Source of the DNA: Rickettsia sp. Oklahoma-10
GTDB taxonomy: Bacteria; Pseudomonadota; Alphaproteobacteria; Rickettsiales; Rickettsiaceae
Length of the DNA stretch: 64,000 nt
Direction of reading: 5' to 3'
Assembly: GCF_039954865.1 (NCBI RefSeq)
Contig: NZ_CP157197.1
Location: forward strand, 823,501 to 887,500
This document shows, piece after piece, positions 18,418 through 29,119 of this stretch (positions are counted from its first letter, which is position 1; every line of letters begins with the position of its first letter). The notes beneath the pieces were generated by a model, which searched no databases, was not told where the DNA came from, and saw only the letters and a list, made by a program, of their open reading frames with translations. A program made the translations under genes and the position numbers.

Positions 18418-21139
18418 GACTTAAATGCAAATAATCATTATACTTTGATAAATTCAAATCATAAGAAAAGAATTTATTTGTAATATAATGTTCAAGTAAT
18501 TTTACTAATCCTGCTTTATGTCTATTTAAAGTTTCAATATTTAAAGCTATTTCCGTTATTTGTATATAAGGATTGATACTAGTTATTTTTACATAAGCAA
18601 TAGTGATTTCATGATTTATAACTGGATTCACGTGAAAGCAGGAATGACATTCTGTAAATCCATTTTCGAGTAACATTAAGCTTTCTATAATAAGTTGAGG
18701 TGAGAGTCCAAGCTCTATTTCTTTTTTAGTTGCAATAGTGCCGGTTTTATAATCAAGTATAGTTATATTGTTTGATTTGCTTATTTCAATTCGGTCAGCT
18801 ATACCGATTATTTTTATATCCTGACCTGCAACATTTAGTCGTAATTCCCCTTTAACCTCAAAATAGATTTCTTTGCAATTTTTTCGGCGTTCTATGTCAA
18901 ATAGAATAAAGGCTTTACTGAAAGCTACAAGTTTTATTTGCCAAGCTTTTTTTGTGTATACCGGTAAAATAGTATTATATAAAATATGATTACCAATATT
19001 TATTAAAGCATTTTGTTTATCAAGCAAATTTAAATTAATATATTGTTTGTCATAATTTTTAGAATATTCCTCTAAAACTTTATGAATAAAATTACCAAAA
19101 GCTGATATTTTAGGCTCTTCCCATATATTATCTTTTTTACGTAATCCAAGAATTTTCTTAGCATAAAAACCGTATGGGTTTCTTATTAATGTTTCTATAT
19201 CGGTTACTGATAAGGTAGGTGGAAAAAAGGTATTGAGGGCTGTAGACTCATTGTCATACCGTGGCTTGACCACAGTATCCATATAGTGACTGGATCCTGT
19301 GATCAAGTTGTGGGATGACACACAGTCCTTCTGTAGCTTCAAAAATAAATTAGAAGTGTTTGTTAATTTTTCATCATATTTTTTAGCATTTAGTATAATT
19401 ACTTGTTTATTTTGTAGAAATAAATTGAAGTAATCTGAATATAGAGTAGAGTCAATTTCATCGTAATCTATATTTAGTATCTGCAAAGCTTTCTTGCTAA
19501 GCCATGGGTGAACTTTTTTATTAGGAGACCAGTTGTCAGTATTAAAATGCGGTAATATAATTAAGTCAAATTCGCATAATACTAGATCTGTAGGCGAGCC
19601 AATAATTATATTGGCAGATTCGGTATTTTTGTAAAATTTGATATTGGAAAGTAAAAAAGAGAAAATTTTATGAAAATCTTTTTTATTCGTTAGATTTATA
19701 TATTGACTATATGCAGTTAAATTTGTTAAAAATTCAAGTAATTCGGCTCCTCCTTCTTTTTCCCAAATAGTAGGCAAAAGTTTTTCAGCTATTTCTTTAG
19801 CAGCTATTAAAATAGCTTGTATATTACGTGGGGTATCAGTAAATAAAATATCTATTAAGTTATGGCAATATTCCCTTATATTCTCATTATCAAATTGTAA
19901 TTGCAATAAATATTCTGGTGAAGATATAAAACGGTTTTTATTAGATAGCATTAACTCTAATTTTTGTATCATTGGACAATTAATCAAAGGATTTTTAAGT
20001 AATAAAAATAAGATTTTTAGATCAAAATTATTACATAATATTTTAATAATGGAAGTGAGTAATGCACTGATATTAGTAAGGCCTAAATCATTACCTATTA
20101 GATCTTCATATTTGTCTAAAAAATTACAATATACTCTTTTAAGCTTATTATTATCTGTAACGATTGCAATTCGTTTATCTTTATTACGGTTACATATATA
20201 AGCTATTTGTTTAGCTTCTTCATAGATATCATTGGGTTCTAAATAAGATATATTATTAAGACTTTTTGTATAACTTGCTTCTAAGGGTAATATATGTGTT
20301 GATCTGGTACTTGAGTCCTCACATATGTCTGTGTACATTGTGGTTCTGCGTTCTGTGTCTCCTACAGATTCCTGTTTATTAGCTACGTTATGTAAGAAGT
20401 CTATTGCACTTAAGTTTGGATTATAATAAATTATATAATCTTTTAATTCTTTCTCAAATTTTTTTAGGAAAGGATCAGGTTTAAATATTCCGGCAAGTAT
20501 TATCTGCTTATGACCATTTTTTATCTTTATTATTTCTTCTTGTAATAGCTTTAATTTATAAACTGCTTTATTTTGTTTTTGAGTATAGTGAATTGATCCC
20601 CACTTCTTGGTGCTTCGTTGCTCATAGTATTGCCTATTAATATATAGGTTTTTCTTCTCACACCTGTCACCAAATGAGCTTGAGTTCACTATAAGTGATA
20701 TTTCCTCTTGCCATCTCAAAAAACAATATTCTAGAAATTTATAAATCTTGTGCCAATAGTTAGAATTATTATAGAATTCAATTAATTTTATATCGATATT
20801 ATTGAGTATTAAATCATTAAACAATTTTCTTAGAATTTCTGCAGCTTTTAGTGATGATGCAATATTAAAAGGGAATTCTTTATATTCATTGATGATTTCC
20901 GATAAAATAAATAATTCTTCTATTTTAGATACATAATCCGAATTGTGATTTTTTTTTGAAATAATAGAAGTAAAAGGAATAATTACAGGTAATTTGATTT
21001 TATATTTATCGATTAAAAGCTTCTTTAATTCTAAACATAAAAAATTATTAGGTAATATTATTTGAACCTCTGCACCTTTACCTAATTTATCAATGATATA
21101 TTTAGCAAAACTTTTCAAAAAAGAATAATCAGTAGCCAT
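18398..21139 (-). CDS. addB: AddB-type helicase-nuclease subunit with several RPE insertions
   Basis: AddB is the partner of AddA in the double-strand-break processing helicase-nuclease. The N-terminal half holds a degenerate helicase fold starting [16 protein letters not shown]. The C-terminal RecB-type nuclease has [11 protein letters not shown] and [10 protein letters not shown] with the catalytic Asp and Lys of the PD-(D/E)XK fold. The 913-residue length includes four palindromic-element-like segments in frame (20584-20694, 20258-20405, 19253-19320 and 18621-18650) and a repeat-derived last eight codons. The frame is open throughout, so the protein may still be made. Whether the nuclease tolerates them is unknown. 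Confidence 0.85.
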   Translation of the reverse strand: MATDYSFLKSFAKYIIDKLGKGAEVQIILPNNFLCLELKKLLIDKYKIKLPVIIPFTSIISKKNHNSDYVSKIEELFILSEIINEYKEFPFNIASSLKAAEILRKLFNDLILNNIDIKLIEFYNNSNYWHKIYKFLEYCFLRWQEEISLIVNSSSFGDRCEKKNLYINRQYYEQRSTKKWGSIHYTQKQNKAVYKLKLLQEEIIKIKNGHKQIILAGIFKPDPFLKKFEKELKDYIIYYNPNLSAIDFLHNVANKQESVGDTERRTTMYTDICEDSSTRSTHILPLEASYTKSLNNISYLEPNDIYEEAKQIAYICNRNKDKRIAIVTDNNKLKRVYCNFLDKYEDLIGNDLGLTNISALLTSIIKILCNNFDLKILFLLLKNPLINCPMIQKLELMLSNKNRFISSPEYLLQLQFDNENIREYCHNLIDILFTDTPRNIQAILIAAKEIAEKLLPTIWEKEGGAELLEFLTNLTAYSQYINLTNKKDFHKIFSFLLSNIKFYKNTESANIIIGSPTDLVLCEFDLIILPHFNTDNWSPNKKVHPWLSKKALQILNIDYDEIDSTLYSDYFNLFLQNKQVIILNAKKYDEKLTNTSNLFLKLQKDCVSSHNLITGSSHYMDTVVKPRYDNESTALNTFFPPTLSVTDIETLIRNPYGFYAKKILGLRKKDNIWEEPKISAFGNFIHKVLEEYSKNYDKQYINLNLLDKQNALINIGNHILYNTILPVYTKKAWQIKLVAFSKAFILFDIERRKNCKEIYFEVKGELRLNVAGQDIKIIGIADRIEISKSNNITILDYKTGTIATKKEIELGLSPQLIIESLMLLENGFTECHSCFHVNPVINHEITIAYVKITSINPYIQITEIALNIETLNRHKAGLVKLLEHYITNKFFSYDLNLSKYNDYLHLSRCHTAT
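18621..18650 (-). repeat. Palindromic-element fragment inside addB nuclease domain
   Basis: The minus-strand sequence ATGTCATTCCTGCTTTCACG followed by TGAATCC matches the element ends TCATTCCCGC...GGAATCC seen at 14226 and 63608. It encodes [10 protein letters not shown] in frame. It is short, so it is less certain than the other copies. Confidence 0.5.
19253..19320 (-). repeat. Palindromic element (gtcataccgtgg family) in addB
   Basis: GTCATACCGTGGCTTGACCA at one end and GATCAAGTTGTGGGATGAC at the other match intergenic copies at 45718-45786 and 48361-48441. In addB it encodes [20 protein letters not shown], without a stop. Confidence 0.82.
20258..20405 (-). repeat. RPE-1 copy in addB
   Basis: It encodes [19 protein letters not shown] at its start, then [20 protein letters not shown]. 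It aligns with the RPE-1 peptides of the BON lipoprotein and the GT4 glycosyltransferase in the same frame and orientation. Confidence 0.88.
20584..20694 (-). repeat. Palindromic element with TATAGTGAA termini in addB
   Basis: Inverted ends TATAGTGAATTGATC (20584 side) and GAGCTTGAGTTCACTATA (20694 side) bound about 111 bases, an exact multiple of three. It encodes a hydrophilic loop including [20 protein letters not shown]. No other copy of this family was noticed in the window. Confidence 0.65.
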
Positions 21140-21329
21140 ATATAATGTTTTTACAATAAATATAGCAGATCACAGATCTAAAATAAATCTTATTTAAAAT
21201 GATAATGTAGTAGATGATTATTCATTTTTTATTAAGAATCTTAAAAATATATTAATTTGAATTTTATAAATAAGGTATCTGAAAATTTATATTTATTTAC
21301 TATTTAGTCTCTATAACATTAGGAGCTTA

Positions 21330-21670
21330 TGCTAATGATTAAACTCCCATATAGCTTATTGTGATAATATACAGGTAGCGCAATAAGAAGATTTGGTAAT
21401 ACAAAAATTGGTTAAACTATTTCCAACTGAAACAAATTGTATTATTGTTGGTTGTTTATGAGATGTGTAAGCTAATCAGTTAAAATATTTAATTGTTTGG
21501 CAAGAACAATTTGGACCTGTAATTTATGGTCAGTATCAACTAGGAGATAATGTTAGAGGTTCTACATTTGTATGTGAACGCTCTAAAAATCCGTATGTTG
21601 GTTGACCGCTTGGATATGAATATAAGACAACATTTGTAATATGTTCATTTGATAATATTGAAAACTAGTA
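21330..21670 (+). pseudogene. Remnant of an unidentified gene upstream of addB
   Basis: The 556-base gap between addB and the amidotransferase gene holds broken plus-strand coding. It includes LIVWQEQFGPVIYGQYQLGD followed by NVRGSTFVCERSKNPYVG and a TGA. The reading then resumes as PLGYEYKTTFVICSFDNIEN. At least four stops interrupt it. I do not recognise the family. A small periplasmic or secreted protein is possible, but that is a guess. Confidence 0.4.
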
Positions 21671-21695
21671 TTTAGTTAACATGAATAGCAAAGAA

Positions 21696-22451
21696 TTACA
21701 TAAGTAATTTGCTATTGGTAACATTTACTAACTCTTTAAATAATTCTAAATCTATTCTATTTGCATTAAAATATTCAGGATGCCACTGAACGCCTATAAC
21801 AAATTTATGTTTTGTTGATTCGATGGCTTCAATTACTCCATCTTCTGCTTTTGCAGATACGATAAGATTATTACCAAGTTGTTTAACAGCCTGGTGATGG
21901 CTCGAATTAACCATTGTTCTTAGATTATTATTTGCTATCCTAGCAAGCTGAGTATTTGCCTCTATATTAATTGCATGCGAAACTATATTTTTAGGTGGAG
22001 GTTGGGTATGATTAATTATAGTTTCAATATCATCAGGAATATGTTTAATAAGCGTACCTTTGAAAATAACGTTTAATAACTGCATACCTCGGCATATACC
22101 TAAAACAGGAATATCTCTCTCTAATGCTTTCTTTAAAACTAATATTTCAAAATTATCACGTTCTTCATTAGACATTACTACATATTTAGCGTATTTCGGC
22201 TCATAAAATTTAGGATGTATATCCTCATCACCGCCTGGAATTACAATGCCGTCAACAAGGTGTATAAGCTGATCTATGGTTTCACTTTGATAAGGTAATA
22301 ATAGCGGTATACCGCCAACTGCGATAATCGCATCAGTATAGTTTTTTCGCAAGGCATACCATGGAAAAGCAGCGTAAGTATATTTTTCACAATTTTGAAC
22401 TAAATCAGGTGTAATACCTATTATTGGGTTTTTATGCATTTTTATTGTCAT
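21696..22451 (-). CDS. Class I glutamine amidotransferase-like peptidase C26
   Basis: The 251-residue protein belongs to the gamma-glutamyl-gamma-aminobutyrate hydrolase (PuuD-like) branch of class I glutamine amidotransferases. The nucleophile elbow GICRGMQLLN supplies Cys. GVQWHPEY supplies the His and, two residues later, the Glu. The N-terminal ITPDL and IVIPGGDEDIHPKFY fit the same branch. The natural substrate in Rickettsia is not known. An ATG at 22439 is an alternative start. An element lies between it and coxA. Confidence 0.85.
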   Translation of the reverse strand: MTIKMHKNPIIGITPDLVQNCEKYTYAAFPWYALRKNYTDAIIAVGGIPLLLPYQSETIDQLIHLVDGIVIPGGDEDIHPKFYEPKYAKYVVMSNEERDNFEILVLKKALERDIPVLGICRGMQLLNVIFKGTLIKHIPDDIETIINHTQPPPKNIVSHAINIEANTQLARIANNNLRTMVNSSHHQAVKQLGNNLIVSAKAEDGVIEAIESTKHKFVIGVQWHPEYFNANRIDLELFKELVNVTNSKLLM

Positions 22452-22508
22452 TTTACTACTTTTCAGTTATGTAATTTCTGAATAGGTGGACTCCAGCTCT
22501 TTGTCTTT

Positions 22509-22623
22509 ATTATACTGTGGCTTGCACGGTATCCAAAAAAATAAAAAATACTGGATCATACTATAAGCTTGCGGTATTATAGATTACTGGATTTGTACTT
22601 TCCTATATTTATAGGAATGACAT
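22509..22623. repeat. Composite of two palindromic-element pieces downstream of coxA
   Basis: The first part, TTATACTGTGGCTTG with CGGTATCCAAAAAAATAAAAA, resembles the GTCATACCG family. The second, ATTACTGGATTTG to TATAGGAATGACAT, resembles the right end of the TCATTCCCGC family at 14226. Both lie between the amidotransferase gene start and the coxA stop. Confidence 0.6.
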
Positions 22624-22630
22624 ATAATAT

Positions 22631-24238
<1,608 letters not shown>

Positions 24239-24261
24239 TCATGCCTGTGTTAATTTTTTAA

Positions 24262-24844
24262 TATCTGATCCAAATTGTTAGAATATTTCTAGTGATTTTC
24301 TCATTCTAATCCCACCATTTAATTTCAAGTAATTACACGATTATATCATCAAAAAATCTATAGCGTATTATCTTTGTAGGATTGCGGGCAACAATACTAA
24401 TATGGTGGTAAATCCTTATTTACTACTGAGTAAGCATCAATAATTGCCCTATCTCCAATATTAATCCCCGGCTACATTAGTAGCGTTTGTATTAAACCAT
24501 AGATAGCTTTCAACTATAGTATCTCTTCTGTTATCATAGGAAGGAGTATAATTATCCAATTTTCAAAAATAAAGAAAGGATAAGTAGAAAACCAGTCCAT
24601 AGGATGATTTATTATTATTGGTTATAAAACTAGTACCCATAAATAACACAAAATTTTCCTATAATCAATTTAACAAAATAAGCTTCTCTAACATTTGCAT
24701 ACTCAAACCTTTCATGAGGTGTTTAGGATCATTATTATAGGTATAATTACATACTATTATGTTAGCATTAAAATGCTTTAAAAATATTATTTCTTTTGTT
24801 TGCTTGGAGTAAACATGGGAATAAGGATTATTGTGACTATTCAT
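24262..24844 (-). pseudogene. Decayed CatB/Vat xenobiotic O-acetyltransferase
   Basis: Minus-strand reading across three frames recovers family landmarks in the right order. They are NANIIVCNYTY near the start, then FEYANVREAYFVKLIIGKFC, then NHPMDWFSTYPFFIFENW (about 24573-24609), then INIGDRAIIDAYSVVNKDLP, SIVARNPTKIIRYRF and finally LLEIKWWD. This is the hexapeptide left-handed beta-helix acetyltransferase of the chloramphenicol/streptogramin (CatB/Vat) type. Several stops and frameshifts make it non-functional. It lies between coxB and coxA on the same strand. Confidence 0.82.
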
Positions 24845-24930
24845 ATATAAAAAATTTAGTATATAAATGTATCTAACTTGGATACTGTTGTATTAATTAT
24901 TTAAGGAATGTGAATTTCTATTAAATATAA

Positions 24931-25728
24931 TTAATTAGCTGCTAGTTTTGGATTCTCATAATTTAGTGTAACTTTATTTTTACTTGCAATCCAGTTGTCA
25001 AAATCTTCTTTACTTACTACTTCTATAGCAATCGGCATAGAGCCGTGATTGATACCACATAGTTCTGAGCATTGGCCATAATACACACCTTTCTTAGCAA
25101 CTCTTGTCCACGTTTCATTAATTCTTCCAGGCACTGCATCTATTTTAAAACCAAGCGATGGAACAGCAAAACTATGTATCACATCACCTGCAGTAATAAG
25201 AAATCTTACATTAGTGTTTTCAGGGATAACAATTCGATTATCAACATCCAATAATCTTTTTTGGTCAGGTTTTAAATTCTCATCAGAGATCATTACACTA
25301 TCAAACTCCAAATTATTATGATCAGGATATATATAGTGCCAATACCATTGATAACCTACTACTTTGATAGTTAAATCTGTTTCGGGTATTTTTTCGGCAT
25401 GATGCAATATTCTAAAAGACGGCACTGCAATAATAACTAAAATTATTATAGGTATTACAGTCCAAATTATTTCTATTAAAACATTATGTGAAAATTTGGC
25501 CGGTATGGGATTATTTTTTGCATTAAATCTGATACATACAAAGCCAAGTAATCCAGAAACAAATAAAACAATAGCTATTGAGATATAAAGCAGAAAATTA
25601 TAAAAATGATGTAATTCCTCCATAATCGGACTTGCCGCTGGCTGGAATGTTACTTGCCAAGGTAACGGCTCGGAAGCAAAGCAAATATTGCTAAAAATCA
25701 ATACACTAATTATAATAATATTTTTCAT
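24931..25728 (-). CDS. coxB: Cytochrome c oxidase subunit II
   Basis: This subunit carries the CuA centre that receives electrons from cytochrome c. A signal peptide (about residues 1-18) is followed by two membrane hairpin helices and the periplasmic cupredoxin domain. CuA ligands are seen in HSFAVPSLG and YYGQCSELCGINHGSMP. VVGYQWYWHY is the conserved aromatic electron-entry region. The length is 265 residues. It is upstream of coxA on the same strand, separated by the decayed acetyltransferase. Confidence 0.97.
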   Translation of the reverse strand: MKNIIIISVLIFSNICFASEPLPWQVTFQPAASPIMEELHHFYNFLLYISIAIVLFVSGLLGFVCIRFNAKNNPIPAKFSHNVLIEIIWTVIPIIILVIIAVPSFRILHHAEKIPETDLTIKVVGYQWYWHYIYPDHNNLEFDSVMISDENLKPDQKRLLDVDNRIVIPENTNVRFLITAGDVIHSFAVPSLGFKIDAVPGRINETWTRVAKKGVYYGQCSELCGINHGSMPIAIEVVSKEDFDNWIASKNKVTLNYENPKLAAN

Positions 25729-25891
25729 AGCATATACTAGGTTCTTTATATTTTAAATATAAATGTATATTAATTTTTATTAAAGTAAAAATCGATAAAT
25801 TTTTAGAAAACTATATTTTTTTAATAAAATTTGAGTTGGAAAAGGTGTACCTATTTAAGATTTTGTAGTAAATCAATAACTTTTATTACTG

Positions 25892-26266
25892 TCATATTAT
25901 TAATGCTGCTTGAATTTGTTTAGTTATTAACTGAGGATAGTGCTTTGTTACAGCGATTACAGAAGGACAATTATTTTGCACCAACTGCGCATAATCATTC
26001 AAATCTTTCAGTTTAGGTAATATCAGTACGCTATCGAATAATGTGAAAGAACTTAAAATGTTTGCTCGTTGTAAATTGATTATGAATAAGTTGACATTTT
26101 GTATTTTTATATTTAATAATTGTTTCATCTGGTTCTTAAACACCAATTAGGTGGTTACCTTGTTTTTTAGCTTTGTGTAAAATTCTATATGACTGTAATG
26201 TAATAAATCAAAACCGCTTACTAGAACTATTTCACTATTTATAGGACAGTTTTTATTTAAAGACAT
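25892..26266 (-). pseudogene. Decayed cytidylyltransferase-like (HldE C-terminal type) gene
   Basis: From an ATG at 26266 the minus strand reads IVLVSGFDLLHYSHIEF, the N-terminal core of HxGH-type nucleotidyltransferases with HYSH at the motif. It then changes frame to AKKQGNHLIGV, meets a stop, and continues EPDETIIKYKNTK. After another frame change it reads INLQRANILSSFTLFDSVLI and CPSVIAVTKHYPQL. This follows the order of RfaE/HldE-type domains. At least two frameshifts and one stop show it is dead. It lies upstream of coxB on the same strand. Confidence 0.75.
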
Positions 26267-26467
26267 ATTCTCATGTTGGACAATGTGACAGTATTATGGT
26301 TAGATGAATAGGAGATAAGATTTATAAAATAAACTTAAAAAATTTAATTTTAATCAATGAAAAACTAATAAAACAAAATTTTACAATTGTCTATTGTAAT
26401 TGATTTGTATATAGTTCATATTGTTATTGATGAAAAATTGATTCAAATAATCTTCAGAGCAATTTTA

Positions 26468-27838
26468 ATGAATGATACCGCACTATCTTATGATTTTAAT
26501 GATATATTACAATCGTCTTTTATTAGTGCACGTCTTAGGAACACCATCACTTATACCTCTTTATTATTATTTATAGGATTAGTTGTTTTTGTCTCTTTTG
26601 CCGTTAATAATTATGTTAACAACACTTTATCTATAACTTTAGTACAGCCTGATAGTAGTGCAGAAGAAATGATTTCATTTAAAGAAGTAGTAGTAAAAAA
26701 AGGTGATACTATAAAGTCAATTTTGATAGAACAAAATATTCCTAGAAATGAAATAGAAAAAATTGTAAATTTAGTAAAAGATGGTAAATTATCCTCTTTA
26801 CTTAAAATAGGGCAACACATTACTTTTGAATATGAAACAAAAATTATTGAAAACGAGGGTGAAGATTTAACCTCAGAGATAACATTCTTAAATAAAATCA
26901 TCATAATTATTGATAAGCTAAAAACTATTCAAGTAATTAGAGAAAGTGATAGTTTTAAAGTTGAAGAAATTGTAGTACCTTTAAATAAAAAAGTTGCTAA
27001 ATCGTCGGTAAGTATTGAATCAAATTTTATGTCTGCCCTTAAAAAACTTGGTTTATCAAATAATAGTATAATAGAGTTGATTAATGCTTATGCCTATCAA
27101 ATCGATTTTCAGCGTCAAATAAAAAACGGTGATACTGTAACTGTAATAACAGAAAAATATGTAACGGAAGACGGTAAATTTGCCCACCACGGTAAAATTC
27201 TATATGTTTCATTAAACCTTTCAGGCAAAGAATATAATATATATAATTATTCCCATGATAATAACACAAATAATTATGCATTTTTTTCTGAAGACGGTAA
27301 AAGCGTAAAAAGAAGCTTACTTAAAACTCCGTTGAAAGTTATAAAAGTTTCTTCATATTACGGTAATAGAAAGCATCCAATACTCGGTTATACTAAAATG
27401 CATAAGGGAGTTGATTTTGCAGCTCCAGCTGGTACACCTATATATTCTGCAGGAAACGGAGTTATAACGGAAATAGGTTGGAAGTCAGGTTATGGAAAAT
27501 TTATTCAAGTCAAACATAGCGGTAGGCTATCTACTGCTTACGCTCATGCTTCACATTTTGCAAAAAATTTAAAAGTGGGAAGTATAGTAAAACAAGGGCA
27601 GATCATAGCATATGTCGGCAGTACGGGTAGAGTTACAGGGCCACATTTACATTATGAAGTTAAAATTGATGGCAAACACGTTAATCCTATGTCGGTTAAA
27701 ACAACACCGGGTATAGAATTAAATGGAACAAAATTAGAGAAATTTAAACAATTTAAAAAAGAAATAAACACTTTAAATGTTAAGCTTGATAAGGAATTGC
27801 AAGCTGATAAAACAGTTGCGTGTCTCTGTGATACTTGA
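26468..27838 (+). CDS. M23-family zinc metallopeptidase (peptidoglycan endopeptidase)
   Basis: The 456-residue protein has an N-terminal membrane anchor (about residues 24-46), a LysM/OapA-like part with VVKKGDTIKSILIEQN, and a C-terminal LytM domain. The domain holds the zinc ligands in HKGVDFAAP, the YAHAS His, and GPHLHYEV. It likely cuts peptidoglycan crosslinks or activates amidases at division. An in-frame start at 26387 is a TTG. I prefer ATG 26468, which places the anchor normally. The nearby lspA, murD and ftsW genes share the envelope theme. Confidence 0.88.
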   Translation: MNDTALSYDFNDILQSSFISARLRNTITYTSLLLFIGLVVFVSFAVNNYVNNTLSITLVQPDSSAEEMISFKEVVVKKGDTIKSILIEQNIPRNEIEKIVNLVKDGKLSSLLKIGQHITFEYETKIIENEGEDLTSEITFLNKIIIIIDKLKTIQVIRESDSFKVEEIVVPLNKKVAKSSVSIESNFMSALKKLGLSNNSIIELINAYAYQIDFQRQIKNGDTVTVITEKYVTEDGKFAHHGKILYVSLNLSGKEYNIYNYSHDNNTNNYAFFSEDGKSVKRSLLKTPLKVIKVSSYYGNRKHPILGYTKMHKGVDFAAPAGTPIYSAGNGVITEIGWKSGYGKFIQVKHSGRLSTAYAHASHFAKNLKVGSIVKQGQIIAYVGSTGRVTGPHLHYEVKIDGKHVNPMSVKTTPGIELNGTKLEKFKQFKKEINTLNVKLDKELQADKTVACLCDT

Positions 27839-27839
27839 T

Positions 27840-28060
27840 GAATTTTAAAAATTAGCGTTGTCGTTTTCTACAAGAGTTTCAGTTCTAACGTATTTAAGTA
27901 TACGCAACTCACCTTACATTGTGAACTCATAGCTCTTTTTAGAATTGACCTGCGTATCATTTGTCATAGTACCGGACAATTTTTGAAACATGCGTGTGAT
28001 GTTATTCTGTTGATTAGGTGATTTTATTGGATTCTTGTTTTTAACTAGGCATGACATAAG
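27840..28060 (+). repeat. Repeat related to 28952-29098, plus a short element tail
   Basis: The segment AAAAATTAGCGTTGTC, AAGTATACGCAACTC, TGTGAACTCATAGCTCTTTTTAG and ACCTGCGTATC has counterparts in the same order in the gap after the BamF-like gene. They thus flank lspA and that gene as diverged direct repeats. A fragment ending AGGCATGACATAAG (about 28030-28063) resembles the ends of other palindromic elements. Confidence 0.55.
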
Positions 28061-28093
28061 AGCCATTATTCATTATTTATTCACACAACCTCT

Positions 28094-28684
28094 ATGCTGT
28101 TACTACTAAAAAAAATCTATCTAACATTTGCTCGTAGTAGTCGTATAATAATAACATTAGTTATTATTGACCAGTTAAGTAAATGGTGGTTTATTAATAG
28201 TTTACGATGGAAACCTGGTTTAATGCTCAAGGTTACTACTTTTTTAAACATGGTTTATACTTGGAATTATGGTATTAGTTTTGGATTAATGCGTGAATAC
28301 TATCAATATAGTAATGCTGTGCTTATATTAACAAACTCGATAATAGTCTGTTACTTATACTACTTAATGTTGCGTTCAAAAACGCTTGGGGGATTTGCAG
28401 GTTATAGTTTTGTAATTGGCGGTGCCGTCGGTAATCTAATTGATAGATTTTTTAGAGGGGCGGTATTTGATTTTATTCATTTTTATTATAAGAATTATAG
28501 TTTTCCTGTATTTAATTTAGCTGATTGCTTTATTACAATGGGAGTAATTCTATTAATAGAAGATTATTATAGTACTAAAAAAATTATTGAAGAAAAGGCT
28601 AAAGAGGATTATAATAATGCTCAAATTGAAGCTCTGGCTGAAACAATTCGTCACACTGATCATAATGGTGACGATAAAATATAA
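28094..28684 (+). CDS. lspA: Lipoprotein signal peptidase (signal peptidase II)
   Basis: This inner-membrane aspartyl protease cleaves prolipoproteins before the lipidated Cys. There are four membrane helices. Conserved blocks are [34 protein letters not shown] with Asp126 and FNLADCFI with Asp144, the catalytic pair. The length is 196, with a polar C-terminal tail beyond the usual end. The many lipoproteins in this window (RlpA, BON, LptM-like, BamF-like, and the one at 34227) are its likely substrates. It starts 20 bases before the small lipoprotein gene region. Confidence 0.95.
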   Translation: MLLLLKKIYLTFARSSRIIITLVIIDQLSKWWFINSLRWKPGLMLKVTTFLNMVYTWNYGISFGLMREYYQYSNAVLILTNSIIVCYLYYLMLRSKTLGGFAGYSFVIGGAVGNLIDRFFRGAVFDFIHFYYKNYSFPVFNLADCFITMGVILLIEDYYSTKKIIEEKAKEDYNNAQIEALAETIRHTDHNGDDKI

Positions 28685-28704
28685 TTTTAATTAAAGGTGT
28701 TTAA

Positions 28705-28953
28705 GTGAAAAAGATTTTTTTGTTATTTACTGTTTTATTAATTACTTCTGCGTGTAGCAAAAAATTAAAAGAAACCGTAGGTATATTAACAGCCGGACCT
28801 AATGAGTATCAAGTACAGCGTGCTAAAGCACTGGAAGTTCCTCCTCATTATTATTTACCAGATCCTAGGGATAGTCAAACAATTGATAATAATATAAAAA
28901 GACTAGGTGAATTTAATGAAGGGGAACAAGCATTAATGCAAGAGATAAATTAG
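28705..28953 (+). CDS. BamF-like small lipoprotein (DUF3035)
   Basis: The 82-residue lipoprotein has a signal peptide ending ITSACSKK and the stretch GPNEYQVQRAKALEVPPHYY. That matches the DUF3035/BamF pattern of alphaproteobacteria (DEF.V..RAPL..PP). BamF is an accessory subunit of the outer-membrane beta-barrel assembly machine in Caulobacter. The start is GTG, 20 bases after lspA, with AAAGGTG upstream acting as ribosome-binding site. It is likely cotranscribed with lspA, the enzyme that processes it. Confidence 0.75.
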   Translation: MKKIFLLFTVLLITSACSKKLKETVGILTAGPNEYQVQRAKALEVPPHYYLPDPRDSQTIDNNIKRLGEFNEGEQALMQEIN

Positions 28954-29098
28954 TATACTCGATCAACTTCAAAAATTAGTTTTGTCATCCTACCAGAGCT
29001 ATGGTACCAACTCAGTATACGCTGTGTTTCTCTCCTTGTGGGTTCTTTGCTCTTTTTAAAGTTAATCTGCATTTACCTGTTCTTGGATACTAAGCTGC
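28952..29098 (+). repeat. Repeat unit starting TATACTCGATCAACTTCAAA
   Basis: It begins TATACTCGATCAACTTCAAA, followed by AATTAGTTTTGTCATCC and CTCAGTATACGCTGTG. The beginning resembles TATACTCGTTTAATTTGAAA at 53542 and TATACTTGTTTAATTTGAAA near 9900. The body resembles 27840-27985. It is probably an older Rickettsia repeat family. Confidence 0.5.
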
Positions 29099-29119
29099 AA
29101 TGTTCTTTCAAATTAACTC

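Noticed and set aside
24262-24844. Acetyltransferase as a working resistance gene
   Set aside because: The family motifs are spread over three frames with several stops, so no functional protein can be made.
26387-26467. Longer N-terminus for the M23 peptidase
   Set aside because: The start would be a TTG without a clear ribosome-binding sequence, and the added residues do not resemble a signal. ATG 26468 places the membrane anchor normally.
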